From Hymenoscyphus infarciens (taxonomy: Eukaryota; Ascomycota; Leotiomycetes; Helotiales; Helotiaceae), in assembly GCA_001414345.1 (NCBI GenBank), contig LLCB01000260.1, positions 17,970 to 81,969 on the forward strand: 64,000 nt of DNA. The letters run 5' to 3'. Below the pieces are notes generated by a model, which had not been told where the DNA came from, ran no database searches, and worked only from the letters and a program-made list of their open reading frames with translations. Below, piece after piece: positions 26,830-36,914 of this stretch (its first letter is position 1; every line of letters begins with the position of its first letter). The translations under genes and the position numbers were made by a program.

Positions 26830-28009
26830 TCAACTCATCATTTTCCTCCCAACCACAACATGCAAGTCCATATTGACCCAAAACTTTCCTTCTCTCGAAA
26901 ATCTCATCATCTCCCACGCTATATCCTCAATTTCATCAGATGTAAAACCCATCTTGCCCTTCCCCCGGTCCCCACTATTCAATCCCCGTTCAGCGCGTAT
27001 ATCAGCAGCCCAACCAGAAAGGATAGATGAAGTTGCCTGTGCATTTAAGATCGTAAACTCTTGGAGATCTTTGTGATCCTTAACACGAGATATCGTGTGA
27101 GACATAGAATTTAAGCCATTGTTTGCGAAAAGAGAGGGGAGTGTGGTGCAAGTAGCGAGATTGTGATTGAGATGTGTCGTCCAACATTTGTGGAACAATT
27201 TAATGCCGTGAGATAAAGGATTATCATGTGATAAGTCGTGTAATGAGGAGGAATCGGTCGTAGCGGGATAACTTGCAGGTGAGAGGTCAAAATCTACCCA
27301 TCTTTTGACAAACAAATATTAGCGAGATATTGTGCCTGGAAAAAAAGAGCAGCTGGGACAGCATCCAAACACATGCTTGAAAAAGTCAGTCTTTGAAATG
27401 CAGCTTGGAAAGAAAAAGCAAGAGGAACATACTTAAAGCCCTCACCAAGTTCTTCACAACAACCTCCCACTCCGTATCCCCCAAAACAGCAACCAACGCC
27501 CGTAGATTAATCAAATCATATTTTCCCTCCCCCACCCACCTTCCCTGATCCAGCAAATCTCTCTCAGCCAACTTCTCCTTTCCCGGCCACAATTCCCTAG
27601 AAGGAAATTGTGCATTCGAAATATCGAACCCTTCAATCTCGGCAGTCGGAAAGAGAGCAGAGACCTCAAGAGGCCAAATAGCCGTGCCCGTTGCGAAGTC
27701 TACGATCTTAGGAGACGGTTGTAGCGAGGATTAGATTAGGGGGTGGATGAGAGGTATGAATTTCTTTAGGATGCTGTGTTGACGGTTTAATCTGTGATTT
27801 GTGAGTGCATTGTTTGTACATCTGTGAGCGGAAGGGCAAGGGGAGGAATAGACTGACCGGGTGGTTTCGGGGGCGTTGCGACCTAGATAGTATGGAGTAC
27901 TTTTGGTTGTGGAAGAGAGTCTCGAGATGAAGTCAGTGTTCCTGGGGGCTGCTCTATAGAGATTCCGTGGGCACGAATATCGTGTTGATACTCGGCTGAG
28001 TAGCGCCAT
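26830..28009 (-). pseudogene. Broken LaeA/UMTA-type SAM methyltransferase
   Basis: On the minus strand a methyltransferase reads through three segments: 28009-27858, 27791-27433 and 27335-26830, with introns at 27857-27792 and 27432-27336. The N-terminus is Arg/Ser-rich and could be a mitochondrial presequence. Splicing the first intron gives 'APETTRLNRQHSILKK', a family hallmark. It is followed by the SAM-binding motif I 'KIVDFATGTAIWPLEV', an acidic 'EGFDIS' motif II, and 'YDLINLRALVAVLGD'. The C-terminal part contains 'RWVDFDLSP' and a conserved-looking tail. An in-frame TAA at 27731-27733 lies inside the continuous stretch between 'IHPLI' and 'SSLQPSPKIVD'. It fits a single CAA-to-TAA change. 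A second TAA (27319-27321) sits just after the second intron, although other splicing there cannot be excluded. An assembly error is the main alternative. Confidence 0.75.
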
Positions 28010-29613
28010 GATCAGTGGTAATGCGTTTGTTTATATGCAAAGGAAAAAGGTATTGCGGTGAGTTCAGTCTGATAGTAAGTTGACCCGCTTAAGTGGGGGT
28101 ATTTAAGACGTAGCACAGAGGAGGAGCTCATGAGGCATGAGGAGACGAAAATATTGGTATAAAACTGTAACCCGCGGAACCAGGCTAAGTATAAACTCTT
28201 GGTTTCTTATAATAAGTGTACTAATGAGTCTCGAGCACTTATAATACATATCGTTGAGAAGAATAGAAGAACCAGGTGTGCATAAATGAAAATACCCAGA
28301 GATCCATTGAGATTCAACTTGAGGCATCAAATCAAGCAGTCCCTCGTAAAAATGAAGCAAGGAAGACTCACGATGTAGAAACCGCTCTCGACCTCCGGAG
28401 TATACCAAGGTAGGATTCACTTGAAACCTCACTTCAAGAAGGATTCGCCCTCATCGTCACACAACCTGCGCATAGGTCTCCCGACTCCTTCCATCCAATC
28501 AACATCTCCGTCACTCCTCACTGTGACTCCGCCACAAAAAACGCCAACACTTCAACCCCGCAAACCCCAGACTTGTAGTTCTCCATCAAACAGTTCAAAA
28601 GCCACTTTTTTATCTCTACAAACCCAATGACACCCACCAGGCCTTTATATACAGCAAAACCCAGAGAACAATCGCACCTGACTATTAATCTATTGAAGAG
28701 GATCAACATCACAAGATTATTTGCTACCCTATGAACCAGTGGGCAGCTTCGTCCTACTAAGGCTGACAGAAGGATTGATTTAATTGGTGGTGCTTCTTCG
28801 GTCAATTCCCCTGGAGGTGGTTCTCGGCCAAGTGCTTCAAAGTTCTTTGGTAAACTGACTAACAATGCGAATATGATTTCATATTTGCATGCATAGGCGT
28901 TCGATCGAGAACCCAGTCCCGAGTAATGAGGGAACATTGGAAATTCCGGGATTCTAGTAGCAATTAGTTAGTATTCAGAAAAGCACACTCACTGTTCAAC
29001 CAGTTATAATTGTCATCCTGAAAATTCCCAGAAGTTCGTGGGATGGTAAATCCAACGTTTTCCTGGGATTAAAATGCGGGGCCCCCAGTAAGTAAAGATT
29101 TATACTGGCTACTTTCGGTGTCATCACCCCGAGCCACGTGAAGTTACACACAACTGCAGAGAAAAGTGGTTGGTGTCGTACAGCGTCATTCTGGGTGAAG
29201 TCCGCCAGTAGAATCCCTGATACGAACAATCATCCTAGTTCCCCGCCTTCTGTTCTAGGGAGCTGGGAATGCAAGAGAGACGGTTGGTTGATGTTTGATG
29301 ATCCCGTGGTCATTTAGGCCGAGTTGTTTTTGAGAGGAGTTTGTCAGGGGGAGGTCATGTTGTGGGAAGCGAGAGCACGCGGGGTGATAAAGAGTAGAGA
29401 TTTACCCATAGAGACAGTGAATAGACAACTGTCGCAAGGCAATTTCCCTGTTCCTTCCCATTCTTATTCACCCCGCCTTCTCCTCAAGTTCTCGGTCTAC
29501 AAATAGGCCGCTCGTAGCCTTGAGTTGACATCTCAACCCCTCCGAGATTGCAACCATCAAGCTAGTCTCGTAACACACAACAACTCGAAAGAAAGTACGA
29601 ATAAACCATCAAG
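28010..29613. other. Intergenic region with possible coding relic
   Basis: About 1.6 kb without a recognisable gene. One plus-strand frame from about 28430 to 28900 has only three stops (TAG, TGA, TAG) in some 150 codons and could be a decayed gene. The part after 29400 is pyrimidine-rich and contains the leader of the transporter gene, with ACAACTCGAAAG and CATCAAG just before its ATG. Confidence 0.4.
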
Positions 29614-31328
29614 ATGGCCCTTTACAGACGAAAGATCGCCGTCGCAGACGATGTTGCAACAGGCGCCGCGCACTTAACTCTTAAGCAATCGCTGGTTCCA
29701 TGTGCTCTAGGTGAGCATCCTCTTAACAAGCCCCGCATTCTTGAGACTCTGTACTGACATTTGCATCGCAGTAACGATCCTCTTCTTCCTCTGGTAAGCA
29801 ATACTGGCACTTACAGAGTATACTTGGGGCAACATGCTGATTTCGATGATAGGGGTTTCGCGTACGGCCTTCTCGATGTCCTCAACCCACATTTCCAAAA
29901 GACTTTAAGCCTCTCCCCATCTCAGTCTTCCGGTCTTTCTGCTGCGTACTTTGGTGCTTATGCCTTATGCCCACCAACCATCTCGGGATGGATTCTTCGA
30001 AGATTCGGATTCCGAGTTACATTCATGACAGGTCTTGCTGTTCTCGCAGTTGGATGTCTTCTTATGTGGCCTAGTGGCGTCAAAGCCTCATTCGGCGGTT
30101 TCTGTGGGAGCATGTTTGTTGTTGGCTCAGGACTTTCAACCCTCGAAACTGCTGCCGATCCTTTCCTGGCTATCTGTGGTCCACCGAGATACTCCGAAAT
30201 TCGATTGAACTTGGCGCAAGCAGTACAAGGAGTTGGATCTTTTGTAGCTCCTCTACTAGCTTCCAGAGTCTTTTTCGCCAAAACCGTCGATACGGCGGAG
30301 GGACTCAAGAACGTCCAGGTATGCAGCTTTCCCCTTTGTTCCCTCTTGGAACACCTATATTTGGCAGTCGAGAGGATATTTCCTCTTGGTTTGCTCCTCT
30401 CGGCTTCTGATATGACTTTGCCAAACTCGTTTGCTAATTTGTTTTAGTGGGTGTATCTTGGAGTGGCATGCTTTGTTGGCTTGCTGATCATTCTCTTCTA
30501 TCTTGCACCAATGGCCGAGGTAACTGACGCTGACATGGGCGTTCAAGAGTTGGAAATTGGAGAGTACGACCCAGGACCATTCAGAAAGCAGATTAATCTC
30601 TTCCTCGCCGTTTGGAGTCAGTTCTGTTACGTAGGGGCGCAAGTTGCTGTGGCAAACTATTTCGTCAACTTTGTTGAGGAAACAGGAAAAGAGCCAGCAC
30701 GAGCTTGTAAGTACTTGGAGTTTATACTTATCCATAAATGTATGCTGACTTCGAATTAGCCGACCTCTTTGCCGCTGCCCAAGGTCTTTACGCAGCAAAC
30801 CGTTTTATTGCAGGTGGATTGTTGATGGTTAAGGGCATCAAACCACGCTACCTTCTCGCGGTGTATCTAGGGGCATGCTTTGTGTTTGCAGTCGCTGCCT
30901 CGCAAACATCCGGTGATACCTCCATTGTGATGCTCACTTTGGTCCTCTGCTTCGAATCCGCTTGCTTTGCAACAATTTTTACTCTCGGGTTGCGTGGACT
31001 AGGTCGACATACGAAATTTGGAGGGTCTTTGCTAGTAGCGGCTATCAGTGGTGGCACTGTCTTTCCAGCAATGACTGGGGCTGTTGCTACTCATCTCAAG
31101 CATAAAAATGGTGCCGATAGCAAAACAACATTCCATACTGCGATGCTGATTCCAATGGCCGGGTTTATCGCCGCCTGGATCTACCCCATCTACGTCAATT
31201 TATTTAACAAGGAAGTTATGGATATCCATCGCGCGACGGCAATAGGCATCAAGCCTCCAGCTGGAAAGGATATTCTCGAGCATGGCCATGTTCCGGAAAA
31301 GACTGCGGAGGAGAAAGAGCTTCGTTGA
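29614..31328 (+). CDS. FHS-family MFS transporter (fucose/glucose permease type)
   Basis: Five exons (29614-29710, 29772-29793, 29853-30318, 30448-30706, 30760-31328) give 470 aa. Exon 2 is only 22 nt; without it the frame meets a stop. The protein has about twelve hydrophobic segments. The first carries 'TILFFLWGFAYGLLDVLN', the signature of the FucP/FHS branch of the major facilitator superfamily. 'QAVQGVGSFVAPLLASR' in helix 5 and 'ANYFVNFVEETG' around helix 7-8 are also typical. The central loop is acidic, and the C-terminal tail is hydrophilic and cytoplasmic. Bacterial members import L-fucose, glucose or galactose by proton symport, so plasma-membrane sugar uptake is the likely role; the substrate is not readable from sequence. 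It has no evident link to its neighbours. Confidence 0.92.
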
Positions 31329-32854
31329 GAGCCGAATGGGTTTTGAATGTTGGGTGTAGAGGAGTCTTAATCCGGGATTTGATTTTTATTGGATGTTACT
31401 TGAGGAGAGTAGCAAAGGGCTGCGATAATGATTAGTGATACCGTACTGGAAATAATGCAAACACCTGTATGTATGACATAGTCTTGCTTACGTAGAAGGC
31501 AATGCCATATTACATGAAGTCCATATTGATTTGATGTGCTCAATGAAAATAAACTTCGATATCCTTCTTGGTATTCTCTCCTAGTCTTCTTCTGAGAGAT
31601 GTCATGGTTGGTAGGTGTTCCACTAGGGAATTCTGGTCTGACACGAAAGCTAGGGTATATTTTACGAAGCAATACTAGAGAAGATAGAACCCAGTCTCTC
31701 TATTCTCCTCAACTTGTTTGTGCAATTTTAGATTTAGTACGGACTGCTTGCGTTGAGTAGTACCTAGAGCCGGACTGAGATGAATCTAGATACTAGCGGT
31801 ACTACTTGTCGTCTAAGGGTATTTCGAAGTCAAGGACAATTCTTCAGATGGAAGGGAATATCGAAGTCGTCAAGAAAAAACGATAGCGGGGTTCGAAATC
31901 ACAGGGCCCTTCCTGGGAGCAACGACCCCATTCTCGGTCAACAGATCCTGATCTGACAGGTGTCCCGACTCCCGACTACCACAATCCTAAAATCCCCAAC
32001 CCAATGGGGCATCCCAAACAACGCAACATGCATATAAAAGACCCCCGCAAAACAATCAACGTTCCCAAGAGCGAAATAGCAAAAAGCAGTCTAATTGCAG
32101 AAACCCCGTCAAGTGATTAAAGTTGAGCTAAGCACACGTGACCCGCCCCGCTGACAAGAACTTACCGAGTCGGGTGTCAGCCAATGAAAGCCTCAAAGGC
32201 CATTGCTGTGCCGCTCCAAATCCCAAATATCGTAAGCCTCAAAAACAATGCCCATCTGCCACCCGTAGGTTCGGATTCGGAAACCCCCCTCTCCGCTTAA
32301 ACTAGTCCACATCAGGTAAGTTCCGATATCCTTACTCGGAACGAGCCAGAGATCCATTTATTGGGTGGGATGGTGGAGGAATGAAATTGGTTTCCTGGGT
32401 CCGTCACCCCTTCCACGCACCTTCCACGAGCGCAAGTGCCAATTCTTATTTCGTCTCATACCCATTGAAGCAATCGCCACCGGTGAGAGGGTTGGTGTCC
32501 AAACATCAACCTAAAAAACTGCCCATTTCCTTCGGCAAAGATGGATGTGCCATGTGGGAAACCGGGATGGAAATTTCGTGGATGTGTTTCTCTGGGCTTG
32601 CCTTGGTACAGGACTTGTCATTGTTGAATTTCTAGAAAGCCGGGGGTTTGACTTCCTTTTGAATTCTCTCAACCCAGCCTGTGTAATCTTTTGGTTCCGG
32701 TGTGTTCAAAGAAGATCGTTTCGTCAACATCGAATCGAAAGGTCATTAAATTGTCCTCTCCCTTCAGACGAGGAAAGAAGGAAATAGAGGTTATTTCAGG
32801 GACCCCCTCTTTCTTTCTTGATTTCAACACATTCGGTGCTCAATTTTGGACAAG
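31329..32854. other. Long intergenic region upstream of the FAD oxidase
   Basis: 1.5 kb with no supported gene. A TATA-like CATATAAAAG lies at about 32031-32040, roughly 820 bp before the next start codon, so a long 5' leader or an unannotated short transcript is possible. GCCAATGAAAG at about 32180 contains a CCAAT box. Short open frames at 32381-33026 have no recognisable content. Confidence 0.4.
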
Positions 32855-34706
32855 ATGCATCTCGTCAACACCCTCTCCTTTTTGGCCATCCTCCCCTTTG
32901 GATTCGCATTTCCGAATCCTAGAGCAACAGATCCTTTCGATGAACTTCTATCAAACCTCACAAGCGTCGGGCTCAAGACCTCTGATTCAAATTACACCAT
33001 TATCGAAGGCCAAATTCGAACCTTGAAAGATTCAGCAAACCGAAATGGATTCAGTAAATGCCAAAGTGCTGTAAGTTGATATGGCAAGACGATCTATTAG
33101 GTATGGCTACTGACAAAAGAAGTGTGCTTTGCTTCCTCTATTCGCTGTAGATGTCAGTAGCTCGAATTCAAGCGGTTACCAGCCTCTAGCATACTGGTCC
33201 GTCCAACAAGCCGAAGTTACACCTGCTTGTAGGATAGACGTCTCCTCTGCGAAGGATATTTCAACCACCATTCTGATTTCCAAATTGACGCAATGTCCAT
33301 TTGCAGTGAAGAGTGGTGGTCATGCTGCATTTGCCGGGGCATCAAGTATTCAAGATGGGATCCTGATAAACCTAGCCAACTTGAACACTGTCGCACTGAG
33401 TTCTGATCGAACAGTGACACAAGTGGGACCAGGTAATAACTGGTATGATGTTTACCAGAAACTCGATCCACTAGGCGTCTCTGTTGTCGGGGGGAGAGAA
33501 GCTGGTGTTGGGGTTGGAGGACTGCTTCTTGGTGGTGAGTCTGTTGTGCCTCGCTCCTGTGTCTCTACTGACGACTGGAAGGCGGAATATCGTACTTTTC
33601 TGGCCGATACGGTTGGGGTTGTGATAATGTCCTAAACTACGAGGTCGTTCTTGCATCCGGTGCCATCGTCAATGCTTCTCCAACCTCTCATACCGACCTG
33701 TACTGGGCACTCCGCGGCGGCTCTGGCACAAATTTCGGCATCGTATCGCGCTTCGATCTCGCGACTTTCGAACAAGGCTTGCTGTGGGGAGGCAGCCGAT
33801 ACTACACCGCAGATAAAAACGAGGCACTTGCTAATGCTTATACGAAATTCCTGACGGATGCTCCAACTGATGATTTTGCCCATCTTTATATATCGTATGG
33901 ATACGCCACTCAACTAGGAGGATTCGTTGGCGTTTCGGGTCCAACATACGGAAAGGCAATTGGAAACGCCACCATTTTTAATACGTTGAATAACATTTCT
34001 TCTTTTGTTGATGCAACAGGGTTTTCGAGTATGGGTGATTTGGCTGTGGCTCTGAACCAAACTGCGTTTGCCAGGTAAGCTAATATATTCGAACCGAAGA
34101 TAAGAACCAAGCTAACGTTTGTTCAGAGAAGTGTGAGTGCCAAGTGTATATACAAGAATCGAACCAGGGACAATGCTAACCTTCAATAGGTTCAAGACTG
34201 TAACCTTCAAGAGTGATCCTGATCTCATCAAAAATATCACTACAATCTTTACAGAAGAAGCTTCGACAGTTCTTACTGTGCCAGGCCTTGCACCATTCTT
34301 TGCTTTCCAACCACTCTCAGACAACATCATTGCACATATGCAAAAGAATGGTGGAAATGTGCTAGGTCTCTCAGCATCTGATGGCCCTCTAACAAGTGCG
34401 TGGTACTCACCCTCACTGCGAATTCCGCTAACATTCATAGTCATGAATCTGAACTGGGGATGGACCAATGAAGCCGATGATGAACAAATCTTTGCCACTG
34501 TTAACAGATTCGTGTCTCGTAGTGTTGAATTGGCTAAATCAAAAGGGTTAGACAACCCTTTCATTTACATGAACTACGCGACTCTCGATCAAGATGTTTT
34601 CGGAGGATATGGAGCCAAGAATGTCGCAAGACTGAAGGGGATCCAACGGAAGTTTGATCCTACTGGTGTGTTCAAGAGGTTGCAGCCCGGGTATTTCAAG
34701 TTGTAA
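32855..34706 (+). CDS. Secreted berberine-bridge-type FAD-linked oxidase
   Basis: Exons 32855-33070, 33123-33534, 33582-34074, 34127-34132 and 34190-34706 encode 547 aa. Residues 1-18 form a signal peptide ('LVNTLSFLAILPFGFAF'). The FAD_binding_4 domain follows, with 'VKSGGHAAFAGAS' carrying the His (H139) and 'YGWGCDNVLNYEVV' the Cys (C223). These two residues attach FAD covalently in bicovalent members of this family. 'LRGGSGTNFGIVSRF' completes the FAD-binding fold. The C-terminal BBE segment has 'MNYATLDQD', 'YGAKNVARLKGIQRKFDP' and ends 'QPGYFKL'. Several N-x-S/T sites fit secretion. Such enzymes oxidise carbohydrates, alcohols or secondary metabolites with O2; the substrate is unknown here. 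No secondary-metabolite backbone gene is nearby. Exon 4 is only 6 nt and could be skipped without a frame change. Confidence 0.93.
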
Positions 34707-35050
34707 TAAACTTGGAACGGAAATGCGGAATAAGGATAATGAAAGTACTGTATACATAATCGTATTTGATATAAAAAGAAACACTATGAATATAATATTG
34801 GCTTTCAATGCGTTGATCTTTGACTTGAAATTCTCACAATAGAAAAGGCAAATGACCAATCTCCCATGTACGATTTGGCAGTTGAGACCACTTGAATCTT
34901 AGTTTGACTGCCCTTTTTGGCACATGGGCCGGATGTTAGGTATCATATGCTGCTTAGGGTACCCCGGATTTAAAACTGAATATCAGCACTTTTGTCAAGT
35001 CGGGTAAATCACCTCGAATAGAACACAAAGTGTGATAATAACATAATGTA
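34707..35050. other. Convergent intergenic region
   Basis: 344 bp between the 3' ends of the FAD oxidase (+) and TSR3 (-). AT-rich 3' UTR-like sequence with AATAAT/ATAAAA motifs lies near 34730-34790. No gene or repeat is seen. Confidence 0.5.
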
Positions 35051-36232
35051 TTACCACTTTTTGGGAGCTCCAACAACCGTCCTAGAAAAGACAGCACTCG
35101 CAATTGGCTCTGTTGCCTTGGCCCTCTGTTTGGCGTGAATACCGATCTTGTCCGTGACTGGTGTTGCGTCGATGATGTTATCAAATTCGTCATCGTCACC
35201 GTTATCAGAATCAGCCTCAACGTCCGAATCTTCTTTGAGAGGGACGGGTCGAGAAACCTTCTCCAAGGCTGGCTTCTCACTCGCTTTTGGATTTGAGAAT
35301 GGCTTTGATGCCAGGACTCGGCGCCGCAACTCTGCCATCTCCTCCTCATCATCCTCGTCGTCCGTCACGTCCATCGGGTCCTTCTCTAGCTTTGTTTCGT
35401 CGGGTACCAATTTAGGCCTTGTACCAAGGTATATACCATCTACCTCATCGTTGTCACCATTTTCGTCTCCCACTTCGTCGTCGTCGTCATCATCTGAGCT
35501 CTCCGCTGCAACGCGATGGTTTGTATTGCCTCCTTTCCACATATCTGTTTCTTCGCCGTCTTCTCCATTCGCCCTACTCTCAGAATACTCCTTCTCTAGT
35601 CTAGCCATCCATGCCTCTTCACATTTCTTGATATCTGCCTCATCCGTGCATGCCGCATATCGTCGTAAAATCGAAGAATTGATCTCGAGAAACGAGGGTC
35701 CGTATGAGAAATGTGATAGCACCTCTTCTGCCCAATCTGCATGCCCGCAGATATAGAATGCTGCTCCCAATGCCTCGACGCAATTCAGCCTCCACGGCTT
35801 TCCATAATTGACACTATTCGCAGCGACCAGATATGGCAACAGCCTCTCGCACTTCCCTCCAATCTTGGCCCAAGGAACCTCCTTTACACGAGCCCATGAA
35901 CATTCCACGACAGCAGCTCCGTATTGTTCCATCAGCTCTCGATCCGCGGGGGATATGGTTTGTTTCGCATTTGGACTGATGATGACGCCGGAGTGTTTTT
36001 GCCCAATATGAAGATCGCGCATGAGCCCAAGCTTCATCAGTTTCTTCCCAGAGCATCGCTTCGGGTCGCAATGTCCCAAGTCCCAACATGCGGCTCTGAA
36101 GGAGGGGCGCGACGCCGATGCGGGGTCGTCGTCATCTTCGCCATTGCCTCTAGGAGGACCTCGCGACCGTGGCCCGTTGTTGAATTTCTTTCCTCCTCTC
36201 GCGGAGAAGCCGTCTTTCTTGTGTCGAACCAT
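35051..36232 (-). CDS. TSR3: 18S rRNA aminocarboxypropyltransferase TSR3
   Basis: An intronless 393-aa protein. Residues about 45-90 form the RLI-like N-terminal domain ('CWDLGHCDPKRCSGKKL') and about 95-215 the acp-transferase domain, with 'GAAVVECSWARVKEVPW', 'RLLPYLVAANSVNYGKPWRL' and 'EALGAAFYICGHADWAEE'. TSR3 transfers the 3-amino-3-carboxypropyl group of SAM to the hypermodified pseudouridine of 18S rRNA during late 40S maturation in the cytoplasm. The C-terminal 170 residues are a disordered, very acidic Asp/Glu-rich tail, longer than needed for catalysis but common in fungal TSR3. The N-terminus is basic and Gly-rich. The ATG follows a (TCCACC)n pyrimidine repeat in the leader. It is transcribed divergently from the GGA gene. 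Confidence 0.96.
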   Translation of the reverse strand: MVRHKKDGFSARGGKKFNNGPRSRGPPRGNGEDDDDPASASRPSFRAACWDLGHCDPKRCSGKKLMKLGLMRDLHIGQKHSGVIISPNAKQTISPADRELMEQYGAAVVECSWARVKEVPWAKIGGKCERLLPYLVAANSVNYGKPWRLNCVEALGAAFYICGHADWAEEVLSHFSYGPSFLEINSSILRRYAACTDEADIKKCEEAWMARLEKEYSESRANGEDGEETDMWKGGNTNHRVAAESSDDDDDDEVGDENGDNDEVDGIYLGTRPKLVPDETKLEKDPMDVTDDEDDEEEMAELRRRVLASKPFSNPKASEKPALEKVSRPVPLKEDSDVEADSDNGDDDEFDNIIDATPVTDKIGIHAKQRAKATEPIASAVFSRTVVGAPKKW

Positions 36233-36262
36233 GGTGGAGGTGGAGGTGGAGGTGGAGGTGGA
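36233..36262. repeat. Hexanucleotide repeat abutting the TSR3 start codon
   Basis: Plus-strand GGTGGA units repeat about five times directly upstream of the TSR3 ATG, so the mRNA leader reads TCCACC repeats. It could vary in length between strains and affect translation. Confidence 0.75.
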
Positions 36263-36528
36263 GATGAAGGAGGTTGCTGTGGTGTTGAGGATTTGATTTG
36301 TGAAGTGCAGAGAAGAAACTTAGATATGACGTTTCTACCTAGGCACCGCACCGTCCCGACCTAGTTTGGTTAAATTCATATATAGATCGAGCTTTCCTCC
36401 AAACAGAGCTCTCCTCCAAATATAATTTCCGACTACCTAGGTACCTATTATTACATTATTCTAAGATGCATCCTCATTCTTGCTTCAATCAACCTCCACC
36501 ACGCTACACGTTACTTCCAGTATTTAAT

Positions 36529-36785
36529 ATGGGCAATTCATTCAGTAATATTGGAAACAGTATTGAACGCAATATCTTAGAAGAGGTTTACCCGACGGGA
36601 CCCGGGCGCGCGACCCCCCACCTGCACCAGGTGCAGCAGCACCATCTTCGGAGACTTGTGGGTGTTGCGGTGCAACAGCAGGTTATCATAAAATCTCAAC
36701 TAGGCTGTGTTGCATCATCATCTTTGTTGTTTTAGTTATCGGCAGAGTCCTTATTGTCGCTATTGCCGCCATCAGCAAGCTTTGA
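36529..36785 (+). CDS. Possible small myristoylated/membrane-anchored protein
   Basis: Two plausible coding pieces suggest a spliced small gene. An ATG at 36529 opens 'MGNSFSNIGNS', a good N-myristoylation sequence. Further on, a different frame ending at the TGA at 36783-36785 reads 'SSETCGCCGATAGYHK' and then a clear transmembrane stretch, 'CCIIIFVVLVIGRVLIVAIA', ending 'AISKL'. Joining the two with an intron from 36557 (GTATTG) to the AG at 36634 keeps the frame and gives about 60 aa, but the intron is GC-rich with no good branch site. The Cys-rich patch next to the membrane segment could be palmitoylated. I do not recognise the family. It could also be the 5' UTR of the GGA gene, whose ATG is 130 bp downstream. 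Confidence 0.35.
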
Positions 36786-36914
36786 ATCCCCGACACGCCT
36801 CCTTCCTGTTCCAGGTTGACAGCTTGCTCTCTGGTGCTTCGCACACGCAACCACCCCCACACCCCAAACACCACTCCCAACCATCAGTGGTGATATCCCC
36901 ATTGAGCCCTCCAG

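Noticed and set aside
29622..29898. Minus-strand frames over the start of the transporter gene
   Set aside because: Shadows of the transporter exons; no motifs.
35148..35756. Ser-rich plus-strand open frame opposite TSR3
   Set aside because: Mirror image of the Asp/Glu-rich TSR3 tail; no independent gene signals.
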